64,000 nucleotides of DNA from an uncultured Muribaculaceae bacterium (GTDB lineage: Bacteria; Bacteroidota; Bacteroidia; Bacteroidales; Muribaculaceae): positions 218,218-282,217 of the forward strand of contig CAJUAF010000001.1 in the NCBI GenBank assembly GCA_910584365.1, in the 5' to 3' direction. The notes under the pieces were generated by a model. That model saw only the letters and a program-made list of their open reading frames with translations. It was not told the DNA's origin and searched no databases. This document shows positions 1 through 8,901 of this stretch, piece by piece. Each line of letters opens with the position of its first letter. Position 1 is the first letter of the stretch. A program made the position numbers and the translations under genes.

Positions 1-193
1 ACGCTTTTCCACGTCTGTCTAAATTATAAACGCAATTACCCCCGGATTAGTTGTAAAGGCAATGATATTTTTTTACAATTCTGATAATTTTGCCATAGAA
101 TTAGTAACGATCTGATAATCAGAGGCATCCAGCTAAAAATCATTACATTAACAATATTTAACTATCGGGGGGGTAAATTACAACGATTTTACG

Positions 194-201
194 TAACTTT
201 G
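194..201 (+). promoter_or_regulatory. Probable -7 promoter box (TAACTTTG)
   Basis: TAACTTTG matches the Bacteroidetes -7 consensus TAnnTTTG and lies 110 bases before the first gene. No clear TTTG -33 box is seen at the usual 19-21 base spacing. The assignment rests on the -7 box and the lack of any other good candidate in the 311-base leader. Confidence 0.5.
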
Positions 202-245
202 CGTTGCTTAACCGTGCAAATGTAGCTATTCCATATCTACACTTA

Positions 246-301
246 CAATATCTTACTAAACAGGCTTACTAAACTATCTTAACTCAATATCTTACTAAAC
301 A
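246..301 (+). repeat. Leader repeat, three copies of CTTACTAAAC
   Basis: The 17-mer CAATATCTTACTAAACA occurs exactly at 246-262 and 285-301. A partial third copy, CTTACTAAAC, lies at 265-274. All three fall between the probable promoter and the start codon at 312, so they would be transcribed as 5' leader. They could bind a regulator or be a replication-slippage expansion. No function is known to me. Confidence 0.7.
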
Positions 302-311
302 TTTTCGTATC

Positions 312-3233
312 ATGAAAAAAGTTTTACTCCTTATGATAGGGGCAGTTGTCGCATTTGCGACACACGCCGATGTCACTATCAAGGTGAAAAATGATGCAAA
401 CTGGGGTCAGGTAAACATCTGGGCCTACGACTCTGGAGACGCCGGCAAATGGATGACAGACAACGGACAAAGCAGCTGGACCGGAAACGATGGTAAACAA
501 AATACATGGCCGGGGCCCAAAATGACACTTAATGCTACTTCCGGATATTACGAAATCACCTTTACAAACGCTCCTCTAAACGTTAGTATTTCCAATAACG
601 GAAATGGACAGAAAGATTTTACAAACCAATCAAATGTAGCAGGTACTATCTACTGCACCTCCGGTTCGACAGAAGACGCACCCGATCCTCAGCCTGTGGT
701 TCCCGTAGCCAAGAGGGTTAAGCACACGGTCTATATCTACAACAAGAGCGGCAAGAACATGATGGACCTCCGCGCTTACGTATGGAACGGAGATGACAAG
801 GTGTCGCCGTGGCCCGGTGTTCCGGTATCGTTCCAGGGCAAGTACATCAACAAAGACGGTCAGCAGTATCCCGCCTGGGAATACACTTTCTACTGGGACA
901 AATCGGTCGAAGGCGCGCAGATAATCTTCCAGGGTACTGGCCTTGCCCAGTCGGAGGACCTGCCCTATACAGAAGGTAAATTCTACTATTACGACGGGGC
1001 TGTCTCCGGCGATAATTCTCAAATCAAGACCGATGACACCAACACTTATGCATTGGTAGACCGCACCCCGGTTCCGGGCAAGACAACCATATATATGCAT
1101 TTCAAGCGCGACTATGTAGCCAATGCCGATGTTAACGTCCCGCCTCACTGCCATATCTACAATGGTACTAACGGCGCTGTATACACGTCCGGCGCATGGC
1201 AGAACGAGAATGCACATCAGGAGGATATGTATCTTGTCAACGGAAAATATCAGATCTGGGGATATGACATCGATACCGACAAGATTAACCAGTACGACAA
1301 CGTAATCTTCTCGTTCAAACTGTCCGGCGGCGGCTGGCGCCACTATCGCACAGACGCAGTTCCCGATATGTACACAGGCGGAGTACATGACGGCGACCGC
1401 TGGGCAGACTTCATTTACGCCACCGGCAATGTCGGAGATAAATACGGCGCCGTACAGACCTATATGTCATACGCACGTTTCAAATTCCGCGATGAAGAAA
1501 ACAATCCCCGCCAGTGGGCATTTATCGTGGGTTCTCCATCTATGACATTCACTCCTCGTGTAGGAGAAAACCTTAACCCTGTTCCCCTGAGCTGGGACAT
1601 TTTCAATCCCAAGCAGGCCATTGCAGAGGACGGCTGTTTCTATATCAAGCTTACACCGACATTCCCGGATAATGCCGACAAAGAGAATGAAGGGGACAAA
1701 CGCCAGCTTGCAAAATTCAAGACCGGATGGATCAACGTAGGCTGGGCTTACGACTGGGCCACCGGCCCCGAAGGCCCCGGCATCCCCACAGACAAAGATT
1801 ACAGCCAGCGCGGATGGGCGACATTTGACCTGGGAATCATAGGTGTAAACGACCGCGATACCCGAATTACTGACGGAGAGGAGAAAAAAATCAACATACA
1901 AACCAACGGTCAGAACGCATTGTTCCGCACGAATACCTCAGTAACATATTCCAATTACAGCCAGTATGACTGGTGTCTTGTCAATGGTATTGCAGAGGCA
2001 GGTAAGACATATTACGCGGTTATCGACACCCACAGCGAATGTCGCTCGGTAACGCTCTGCACATTCGAGCCTCACCCTCACCTGAACGTGCTTCCGTCAA
2101 CCATCGAGACCCTTACCCTTACCACAGACCATGCCAAGGGACTGCATCAGTATATGCATGACAACGGCCTGCAGCTGGAAGCTGCAAATGCCAACGGCCA
2201 TATCATCATGGACAAGGTCAATATCGCCAAAGGTTATCTCCAGGTGACAGGAGCCGATGACGCCACAGTGTACGATGCCGGCTTCACTCCCACATATAAC
2301 ATTCAGCTCGACGGAAAAGACCTCCTGGACCATGTCGGCAAACCCGCATACCTCCAGATGAACTATCTGCCTCTTGACGAAGGAAAGGCTTTCCAGGTAA
2401 GAGCCACCTATGAAGACAATGACACCCATATCACTTTCCACTCCTTGAAATCCGAAGGTACTCTTGAGGCCGACATCCAGCCCAAAGCTCCTACGGGAAG
2501 CATCGGCAGAGCATCTTTCTACCTGGACGAGAACGGTCATTTCGGAGTATGGATGCCGGATGTCACCATGCACGTGAACGAAAATGAGTATGCGGTTTAC
2601 GGGGACTTCCGGTTCGATGGTTTCAGCGGCGAAATCGTGAACAGCGACCACCACATCGCCAAGCCCTCTTTCTTTGCCGATGAATCCTATCTGCTGGACT
2701 GGACGAAGCTGGAAGATGAGAGCCAATATGACTTCAACAACTATGCCAACGACTGGTCGAGCAAGATTATCAGCGAGAACCAGACTCTCCCCGTATATCT
2801 TCCCGAGGCGGTTACTGACGTGACGGACTTCGATGAACTGGAGACGAAATATAAGGATTACAAAGTATCGGGAAATGTTTACGCCGTATATCCTTTCCTC
2901 TATGAGATGAATCCCACGGTAACCGTGCTGCAGACACTTCCCAGCAATTCTCCCCGCAGAGCAGTTTCCGACAGCCCCGTAACCCCCAACACGGTTACAG
3001 ACGACGGCATCGAGAATCTGGAAGACTTCGCCCTGAACAAGATGGTTCTTGCCGCTCCCGTAGCAAAGACCATAAGCGGTATTGTCTCGGGCGTGGAGAA
3101 CGTAGAGGCTGACGGCAGCGAGGGCCCCGCCGAATACTTCACGGTGGCCGGTGTACGCGTTGCCGGCGAGCCGACTCCCGGCATCTATCTGCGCCGCCAG
3201 GGAACCAAGGTTGAAAAGGTTGTTATCCGCTGA
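312..3233 (+). CDS. Secreted protein with starch-binding-like modules
   Basis: This 973-residue protein begins with a classical signal peptide (about residues 1-19, ending ATHA). Two beta-rich modules, at about 21-115 and 136-235, resemble CBM26-type starch-binding modules: both carry a WPG motif, and the second opens HTVYIYNK and has AYVWNG. A third related module may lie at about 255-370. I see no recognisable catalytic domain in the rest. The last 45 residues (EYFTVAGVRV, PGIYLRRQG, KVVIR) look like a type IX secretion/cell-surface sorting tail. It stands alone between its own promoter and a terminator. Likely role: an extracellular glycan-binding protein, perhaps for alpha-glucans. The family assignment is by motif resemblance only. 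Confidence 0.7.
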   Translation: MKKVLLLMIGAVVAFATHADVTIKVKNDANWGQVNIWAYDSGDAGKWMTDNGQSSWTGNDGKQNTWPGPKMTLNATSGYYEITFTNAPLNVSISNNGNGQKDFTNQSNVAGTIYCTSGSTEDAPDPQPVVPVAKRVKHTVYIYNKSGKNMMDLRAYVWNGDDKVSPWPGVPVSFQGKYINKDGQQYPAWEYTFYWDKSVEGAQIIFQGTGLAQSEDLPYTEGKFYYYDGAVSGDNSQIKTDDTNTYALVDRTPVPGKTTIYMHFKRDYVANADVNVPPHCHIYNGTNGAVYTSGAWQNENAHQEDMYLVNGKYQIWGYDIDTDKINQYDNVIFSFKLSGGGWRHYRTDAVPDMYTGGVHDGDRWADFIYATGNVGDKYGAVQTYMSYARFKFRDEENNPRQWAFIVGSPSMTFTPRVGENLNPVPLSWDIFNPKQAIAEDGCFYIKLTPTFPDNADKENEGDKRQLAKFKTGWINVGWAYDWATGPEGPGIPTDKDYSQRGWATFDLGIIGVNDRDTRITDGEEKKINIQTNGQNALFRTNTSVTYSNYSQYDWCLVNGIAEAGKTYYAVIDTHSECRSVTLCTFEPHPHLNVLPSTIETLTLTTDHAKGLHQYMHDNGLQLEAANANGHIIMDKVNIAKGYLQVTGADDATVYDAGFTPTYNIQLDGKDLLDHVGKPAYLQMNYLPLDEGKAFQVRATYEDNDTHITFHSLKSEGTLEADIQPKAPTGSIGRASFYLDENGHFGVWMPDVTMHVNENEYAVYGDFRFDGFSGEIVNSDHHIAKPSFFADESYLLDWTKLEDESQYDFNNYANDWSSKIISENQTLPVYLPEAVTDVTDFDELETKYKDYKVSGNVYAVYPFLYEMNPTVTVLQTLPSNSPRRAVSDSPVTPNTVTDDGIENLEDFALNKMVLAAPVAKTISGIVSGVENVEADGSEGPAEYFTVAGVRVAGEPTPGIYLRRQGTKVEKVVIR

Positions 3234-3350
3234 CACGATTATCCCTTCTCTGAAGATTGGTAAAATCTAAAGACTTATAATATGCAATACAATAGAAAAT
3301 AGAATTTAGTAATGTAAGTAAAGAATGGCCGAACAGCCCTGTTCGCGGAA

Positions 3351-3386
3351 AGCGCCCTGACCTGAGAAGGCCGGGGCGCTTTTTAT
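3351..3386 (+). terminator. Rho-independent terminator
   Basis: AGCGCCC at 3351-3357 pairs with GGGCGCT at 3374-3380 and is followed directly by TTTTATT. It lies about 120 bases after the stop at 3233 and insulates pckA from the upstream gene. Confidence 0.8.
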
Positions 3387-3445
3387 TGGTGCGGCCCTTA
3401 ATCCAGGCCTTAATCAATATTAAGGAAATATTTCTTTAATTTGCA

Positions 3446-3475
3446 TTGCTGTTCCGAAATATTATCGTAACTTTG
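3446..3475 (+). promoter_or_regulatory. pckA promoter (-33 TTG, -7 TAACTTTG)
   Basis: TAACTTTG at 3468-3475 is a full match to the Bacteroidetes -7 box. TTG at 3446-3448 sits 19 bases upstream in the -33 position. The predicted transcript starts near 3482, leaving a leader of about 100 bases before the ATG at 3583. Confidence 0.65.
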
Positions 3476-3582
3476 CATCTGAATAACAAGGTCCACACGG
3501 CTGCCCGGCCCAGAGGGCCCTGAATCATGCATACGCGAAATAGACAACACAATATATATCAAATATTTCATTTACTACACAA

Positions 3583-5184
3583 ATGAGCAAGATTGATTTA
3601 ACCCAGTACGGTATCACCGGCACCCCGGAGATTATCCACAACCCCTCTTGGGACGAACTCTTCATCGACGAAACCAAGCCCGGTCTCGAAGGCTACGAGA
3701 AGGGTCAGGAAACAGAACTCGGCGCAGTGAACGTGATGACCGGTATCTACACCGGCCGTTCCCCCAAAGACAAGTTCTTTGTTGACGACGCAGTTTCCCA
3801 CGATACCATCTGGTGGACTTCCGACGAATACAAGAACGACAACAAGCCCATCACTCCCCAGACCTGGGACGCCCTGAAGGCTATCGCCGACAAGGAGCTG
3901 TCCGACAAGCCCCTGTATGTTGTCGACGCTTTCTGCGGCACCAACAAGGACACCCGTCTGGCTGTACGCTTCATCATGGAAGTGGCATGGCAGGCTCACT
4001 TCGTGACCAATATGTTCGTGCGCCCCACCAAGGATGAGCTTGAGAACTTCCAGCCCGACTTCGTGGTTCTGAACGCATCGAAGGCCAAAGTAACCAACTG
4101 GAAAGAACTCGGCATCAACTCCGAGACCTGCGTGGCCTTCAACCTCACCCAGCGTATGCAGGTCATCATCAACACCTGGTACGGCGGTGAAATGAAGAAG
4201 GGTATGTTCTCCATCATGAACTACTACCTTCCCCTCAAGGGCATGGCTTCCATGCACTGCTCGGCCAACACCGACATGAACGGCGAGAACACCGCCATCT
4301 TCTTCGGTCTGTCCGGAACCGGCAAAACCACCCTTTCCACCGACCCCAAGCGTCTGCTTATCGGTGACGACGAACACGGCTGGGACGACAACGGCGTCTT
4401 CAACTATGAAGGCGGCTGCTATGCCAAGGTTATCAACCTCGACAAGGAATCCGAACCCGACATCTATAACGCCATCCGTCGCGACGCTCTCCTGGAGAAC
4501 GTTACCGTAGACGACAAGGGCAAAATCGACTTCGCCGACAAGTCGGTGACCGAGAACACCCGCGTGTCCTACCCCATCGACCACATCGAGAAGATCGCCC
4601 CGGGCAGCCACGGTCCCGCCGCCAAGAACGTTATCTTCCTGTCGGCTGACGCTTTCGGCGTTCTGCCCCCCGTTTCCATCCTGACTCCCGAGCAGACCAA
4701 GTATTACTTCCTGTCGGGCTTCACCTCGAAACTGGCCGGTACAGAGCGCGGTATCACCGAACCTACCCCCACTTTCTCGGCCTGCTTCGGCGCTGCCTTC
4801 CTCAGCCTCCATCCCACAAAGTATGCCGAGGAACTCGTCAAGAAGATGGACAAGTCCGGCGCAAAAGCTTATCTGGTGAACACCGGCTGGAACGGTACCG
4901 GCAAACGTATCTCCATCCGTGATACCCGCGGTATCATCGACGCTATCCTCGACGGCGCTATCCTGAAGGCTCCCACCAAGCAGATTCCTATCTTCGACTT
5001 CACCGTGCCCACCGAACTGCCCGGCGTTGATCCTAACATCCTCGATCCCCGCGACACCTACGCAGATCCTGCAGAATGGACTGCTAAGGCTACCAAACTC
5101 GCCGAGATGTTCATCAACAACTTCAAGAAGTTCGAGAACAATGAGGCTGGCAAGGCTCTCGTTGCCGCTGGTCCTCAGCTCTGA
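3583..5184 (+). CDS. pckA: Phosphoenolpyruvate carboxykinase (ATP)
   Basis: PckA interconverts oxaloacetate plus ATP and phosphoenolpyruvate, CO2 and ADP. In gut Bacteroidales it mainly runs in the CO2-fixing direction, feeding succinate and propionate fermentation. At 533 residues it has the normal length of the ATP-dependent family. Visible signatures are TGRSPKDKF near residue 57, the MHCSANTD segment, and the kinase-type P-loop GLSGTGKTTLS at about 242-252. The start is the ATG at 3583, downstream of a clear promoter. It is monocistronic, with a terminator behind it. Codon use is strongly biased to C-ending codons, as expected for a highly expressed gene. Housekeeping function; not linked to the glycan genes further on. 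Confidence 0.97.
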   Translation: MSKIDLTQYGITGTPEIIHNPSWDELFIDETKPGLEGYEKGQETELGAVNVMTGIYTGRSPKDKFFVDDAVSHDTIWWTSDEYKNDNKPITPQTWDALKAIADKELSDKPLYVVDAFCGTNKDTRLAVRFIMEVAWQAHFVTNMFVRPTKDELENFQPDFVVLNASKAKVTNWKELGINSETCVAFNLTQRMQVIINTWYGGEMKKGMFSIMNYYLPLKGMASMHCSANTDMNGENTAIFFGLSGTGKTTLSTDPKRLLIGDDEHGWDDNGVFNYEGGCYAKVINLDKESEPDIYNAIRRDALLENVTVDDKGKIDFADKSVTENTRVSYPIDHIEKIAPGSHGPAAKNVIFLSADAFGVLPPVSILTPEQTKYYFLSGFTSKLAGTERGITEPTPTFSACFGAAFLSLHPTKYAEELVKKMDKSGAKAYLVNTGWNGTGKRISIRDTRGIIDAILDGAILKAPTKQIPIFDFTVPTELPGVDPNILDPRDTYADPAEWTAKATKLAEMFINNFKKFENNEAGKALVAAGPQL

Positions 5185-5253
5185 GATATCCCCAATATGA
5201 GAAGAGCCGCGATTGAATAATTTCCGGCGCGATTCTCATACCGACCAATAGCG

Positions 5254-5290
5254 AAAGGCGCTCCGCCCATTACCGGCGGGGCGCCTTTGC
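5254..5290 (+). terminator. Terminator after pckA
   Basis: A 14-base arm at 5254-5267 (AAAGGCGCTCCGCC) pairs, with one mismatch, to GGCGGGGCGCCTTT at 5275-5288, 70 bases after the pckA stop. The stem ends in TTT but lacks a long U-run, so it may act as a bidirectional hairpin terminator. Confidence 0.7.
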
Positions 5291-5292
5291 CG

Positions 5293-5774
5293 TTTCCGCG
5301 CAAAGCGCGTCCCGAAACGCCCCTCGCTCTGTCTGCGTTAATCTGCGCTTCTGCGAGAAAAAATCTTTATCCCTTCCTTTAACTTTTCGGAAGAATCTCC
5401 CACGGATTCCACGGAGGGACGGATTTTCCACGGATTAAATTTGATTTTAAGGATTATAAGGATTATCTCTCGCAGAGGCGCAGATTATCGCAGAATCCAA
5501 TTCCACGGACGCGCTTTGCGCGGAGGGATTCCGCAGATTGCTCTTGTGGCTCTTGCAGCAGCCTGGGTTCGTGGAATCCGCATAATTCGTGGAATCCTGA
5601 GGCGAAGCCGAAGCGGAATCCGTGTGAAATCCTTCCCTCCGTGGAATCCGTGGGAGATAAACAACCTGGGCCGCGTGCAATGATGCCGCCCGCCTCCGCA
5701 TAATCTTTCCGCGCAAAGCGCGTCCCGAAGAGTATCTACCCTGTCTACGTTAATCTGCGCCTACTCTGCGAGAA
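5293..5774. repeat. Compound intergenic repeat (direct plus inverted)
   Basis: A 24-base sequence (TTTCCGCGCAAAGC onward) occurs identically at 5293-5316 and 5706-5729. Each copy is followed by a CTGCG-rich unit at 5331-5359 and 5743-5774. Between them lie inverted versions: CTCGCAGAGGCGCAGATTA near 5469-5487 and ACGCGCTTTGCGCGGA at 5509-5524. A perfect 23-base inverted repeat frames the centre (5397-5419 with 5634-5656), and TTCCACGGATT/GGAATCCGTG words recur throughout. No ORF here looks coding. Similar CACGGATT and CTGCG intergenic repeats are, to my recollection, widespread in Bacteroidetes; their function is unknown. Confidence 0.8.
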
Positions 5775-5966
5775 GAAAAGCCAGTATGGGAAGGTTGCCG
5801 GAGATTGGTCAGACGGAGTGTTAAGAACAAAACTATGCCGGTGGCTCAGGCGTTATAATTATTTATGTTTTGTCGGACTGCCATGAGAAACTGATACGCT
5901 GCACACGGGTAGCCACGGAACAGGCAATGCCATTCATGGCGATGTCATTTAAATTTAATATAAGTT

Positions 5967-5999
5967 TTTGGGTAATTAATATATTTTTGCGTATCTTTA
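5967..5999 (+). promoter_or_regulatory. Promoter of the TonB-receptor operon
   Basis: TTTG at 5967-5970 and TATCTTTA at 5992-5999 are separated by 21 bases, matching the Bacteroidetes -33/-7 layout with one mismatch in the -7 box. The first gene starts 84 bases later. The stretch 5775-5966 holds nothing else I recognise. Confidence 0.55.
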
Positions 6000-6083
6000 C
6001 ACGCTGATTCGCTCCGCAGGGGATGCGGTCCGCGCCATAAATATCAGAACGAGAGAATATATTCAACAATCAAACTATAAAAC

Positions 6084-8873
6084 ATGAAATTCAAGCTGTT
6101 TCTATTGATGCTGCTTACGGCAGCCATCCCGGCGCTCGCCCAGACGGCGGCGGTTACGGGCGTGGTGGTCGACGCCGACTCCGGAAGCCCTATTCCGGGC
6201 GCGACCATTTCAATCCAGGACCAGGGTATCACCGTAACGACAGGTCCTGCCGGAGATTTCCGTATCTCGACGGCGCGTCCGGGGGAGGCCCTCATCGTGG
6301 TGGAGGCTCCCGGATATGCTCCCGGCGCTTCGCAGGTAAGACTGTATAATGACCAGAACGTCAATGCCGGAAATCTGATTATCGTATCGGACGACAGTCA
6401 GTTCGACTCCGTAAATCAGGACAATGTCGAGGAGATTCTTTTCGACGAGTCTATGCTGGAGGACGAGGAGGGAAACAGCCAGAACGTAACGGCCCTGACC
6501 GGCTCGAGCGACAACATCTATTACAAGTTCACCCGCTACGGTTATTCGCCGCTTTACAGCAACTACCGCGGCGTAGGCTCGCGTTACCAGGAGACGTACA
6601 TCAACTCCCTGCCGATGAACGACCTTGTCCGCGGAGGCTTCTCCTTCTCGCAGCTCGGGGGCATGACCTCGAGGGCTTTCCGCAACAGCACGGCATCGAT
6701 CGGCATGAGCGCGGCCTCCTACGGCCTTGGAGCGATCGCCGGCTCGCAGAATTTCAACACCATCACCGACACTTACGCTCCGGGCTTCAACGGCGCCCTG
6801 AGCTACACCAACTCCAACTACAATTACCGCGGGATGGTGACTTATTCGTCGGGGATGACCTCCAACGGTTTCGCGCTGACCCTCTCGGCCATCGGCCGTT
6901 ACTCCAAAGAGGGTGTCGTCCCGGGAACTTTCTACCGTTCGGGAGGTCTGTTCATGTCGCTTGAAAAGACTTTCGGCCTCAACAATTCGCTGACGCTGAC
7001 GCTGTGGGGCGCCCCGACGCAGTATGCCAACGGGAAGGCCACCGTCCAGGAGGTCTATGACCTGACGGGAGACAATCTCTACAACCCGACATGGGGATGG
7101 CAGAACGGCAAGAAGCGCTCCGACAATATCCGCGAGAAGTTCGACCCCACGGCTATGCTCACCTGGCTCCACAAGGGGGAGAAAACGGTGCTGAACACTT
7201 CGGTGGCTTTCCGGTGGACCAGCTTCGCCCGCACGCGACTGAACTATTACAAAGCCAATGACCCCAAACCGGACTATTATAAGAATCTTCCCTCCTACTT
7301 CGTGGAGAACCAGGACACTCCGGACTGGGGGATGTATGACTACTACACTTATCTCTGGAAGAACAATATCGGAGATATACAGCAGATCGACTGGGACGCC
7401 ATGTATATGGCCAACCACCTGAACAATCTCCGCAACGAGGAACTGCCGGAAAGCCAGCAGTCAGGCGCGAGATATATCCAGCAGATGGAACACTCGAAGC
7501 AGTTCAACTTCATCGCCGGAACGACCCTGAACCAGCGTCTGTCGGACCACATCTCTTTCCAGGGGGGCGTAAACTACAATTACACGCGCTCGGCCGACTA
7601 CATGACCGTCCGCGACCTGCTCGGGGGAGCTTTCTGGGTTGACGTGGATCCTTTCTCGGACCGCGATATGTATGACCCCACGGCCAACCCCGACATTCTC
7701 CAGAACGACCTCGACAACCCCAACCGCCGCGTTGTCAAGGGGGACCGCTTCGGATATGATTACAACTATCATGTACAGAAGCTCCAGGCCTGGGTACAGA
7801 ATCAGCACAACTACGCCCACTGGGACATCAACTACGGCGCCAGCTTCTCCTGGGAGCAGTTCTACCGCTTCGGCCATATGCGCAACGGCCGCGCGCCGCT
7901 CAACTCGCTGGGCAAATCCAAGACACTTCATTTCGAGGATTACGCCGTCAAAGCCGGTGTGACCTACAAGCTGGACGGCCGCAACTATTTCACCGTCCAG
8001 GCCCAGTACGGCACACAGGCCCCCATCGTGACCGACGTGTATATCTCGCCGCGTTATAAAGACACGACTATCAATGACCCCAAGTCGCAGAAGACCCTTT
8101 CGGTCGACGGACAGTACACCTGGAACTACCGCAATTTCCGCGGTACGTTAGGAGCGTTCTTCATCAACATGGAAGATGCCGTTGAGCGCATGGGCTTCTT
8201 CGACGAGACGCTCAACACGTTCACCAACTTCGCCCTCAACGGCGTAAAGCGCCAGTACAAGGGTATCGAACTCGGCATGGCCTACACCATCATCCCCTCT
8301 CTGACAGCCACCTTCGCGGGGACCTACTCCAAATTCCAGTACAAGAACAACCCGATGGGTCTGCGCTCGGTGGAGAACGGCCTTTATCCCGACACCGAGA
8401 AGCAGGTCTACCTGAAGAATTACTACTGCACTTCTACGCCCCAGACGGCGTTCAACATCGGCCTGGACTATGCCGCTCCGGGGATGTGGTTCTTCAACGT
8501 CAACGCTTCCTACCTGGCCGACTACTACGTGAAGCTGGCCTATCCCTACCATGAGGAGATGCCCGACATCTGGAGCGTGGCCCAGAACGTGGAGGAAGCC
8601 CAGGCCATCATCGACAAATATGCCGAACAGCCGAAGCTCGACAACCAGTGGGTGCTGAACGCCTCCATCGGCAAGCTGCTTTACATCAACCGGAAACTGT
8701 CGCTGAACTTCAACCTCAGCGTTTCCAATATCCTCAACAACAAGGATCTGGTGACCAATGCGTTCCAACAGAGCCGCGTAGACACCAAACGCTACAATGT
8801 CAACGCCTACCCGACCAAACTCCAGTATGCCCAGGGCATCAAGGTATATTTCAATGTCGGCGTCCGCTTCTAA
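6084..8873 (+). CDS. TonB-dependent outer-membrane receptor
   Basis: This 929-residue protein has a signal peptide (about 1-20, PALA|Q) and a carboxypeptidase-regulatory-like beta-sandwich at about 24-100 (VTGVVVDADSGSPIPGATI). An acidic linker, a plug-like region at about 115-230 and a long beta-barrel follow, ending in an aromatic residue (NVGVRF). Such receptors import ligands across the outer membrane using TonB energy. It lacks the N-terminal STN signalling domain present in the SusC at 30682-34071. Two lipoproteins follow at gaps of 28 and 24 bases, so the three form an operon. The substrate is unknown. The lipoprotein partners are not SusD-like, which argues against a standard glycan importer. 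Confidence 0.88.
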   Translation: MKFKLFLLMLLTAAIPALAQTAAVTGVVVDADSGSPIPGATISIQDQGITVTTGPAGDFRISTARPGEALIVVEAPGYAPGASQVRLYNDQNVNAGNLIIVSDDSQFDSVNQDNVEEILFDESMLEDEEGNSQNVTALTGSSDNIYYKFTRYGYSPLYSNYRGVGSRYQETYINSLPMNDLVRGGFSFSQLGGMTSRAFRNSTASIGMSAASYGLGAIAGSQNFNTITDTYAPGFNGALSYTNSNYNYRGMVTYSSGMTSNGFALTLSAIGRYSKEGVVPGTFYRSGGLFMSLEKTFGLNNSLTLTLWGAPTQYANGKATVQEVYDLTGDNLYNPTWGWQNGKKRSDNIREKFDPTAMLTWLHKGEKTVLNTSVAFRWTSFARTRLNYYKANDPKPDYYKNLPSYFVENQDTPDWGMYDYYTYLWKNNIGDIQQIDWDAMYMANHLNNLRNEELPESQQSGARYIQQMEHSKQFNFIAGTTLNQRLSDHISFQGGVNYNYTRSADYMTVRDLLGGAFWVDVDPFSDRDMYDPTANPDILQNDLDNPNRRVVKGDRFGYDYNYHVQKLQAWVQNQHNYAHWDINYGASFSWEQFYRFGHMRNGRAPLNSLGKSKTLHFEDYAVKAGVTYKLDGRNYFTVQAQYGTQAPIVTDVYISPRYKDTTINDPKSQKTLSVDGQYTWNYRNFRGTLGAFFINMEDAVERMGFFDETLNTFTNFALNGVKRQYKGIELGMAYTIIPSLTATFAGTYSKFQYKNNPMGLRSVENGLYPDTEKQVYLKNYYCTSTPQTAFNIGLDYAAPGMWFFNVNASYLADYYVKLAYPYHEEMPDIWSVAQNVEEAQAIIDKYAEQPKLDNQWVLNASIGKLLYINRKLSLNFNLSVSNILNNKDLVTNAFQQSRVDTKRYNVNAYPTKLQYAQGIKVYFNVGVRF

Positions 8874-8901
8874 GTAAGTCATCCCCTAAAGAAATCCAAA
8901 C

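Noticed and set aside
2097..3236. Long open frame antisense to the first gene
   Set aside because: It mirrors the codon periodicity of the plus-strand gene, and its translation has no signal peptide, domain or motif. Similar shadows at 3598-4812, 6210-7418, 8917-10479 and 55248-56744 were dropped for the same reason.
5293..5774. CRISPR-like array
   Set aside because: Units are few, unequal in spacing and partly inverted. There are no spacers of constant length and no cas genes.
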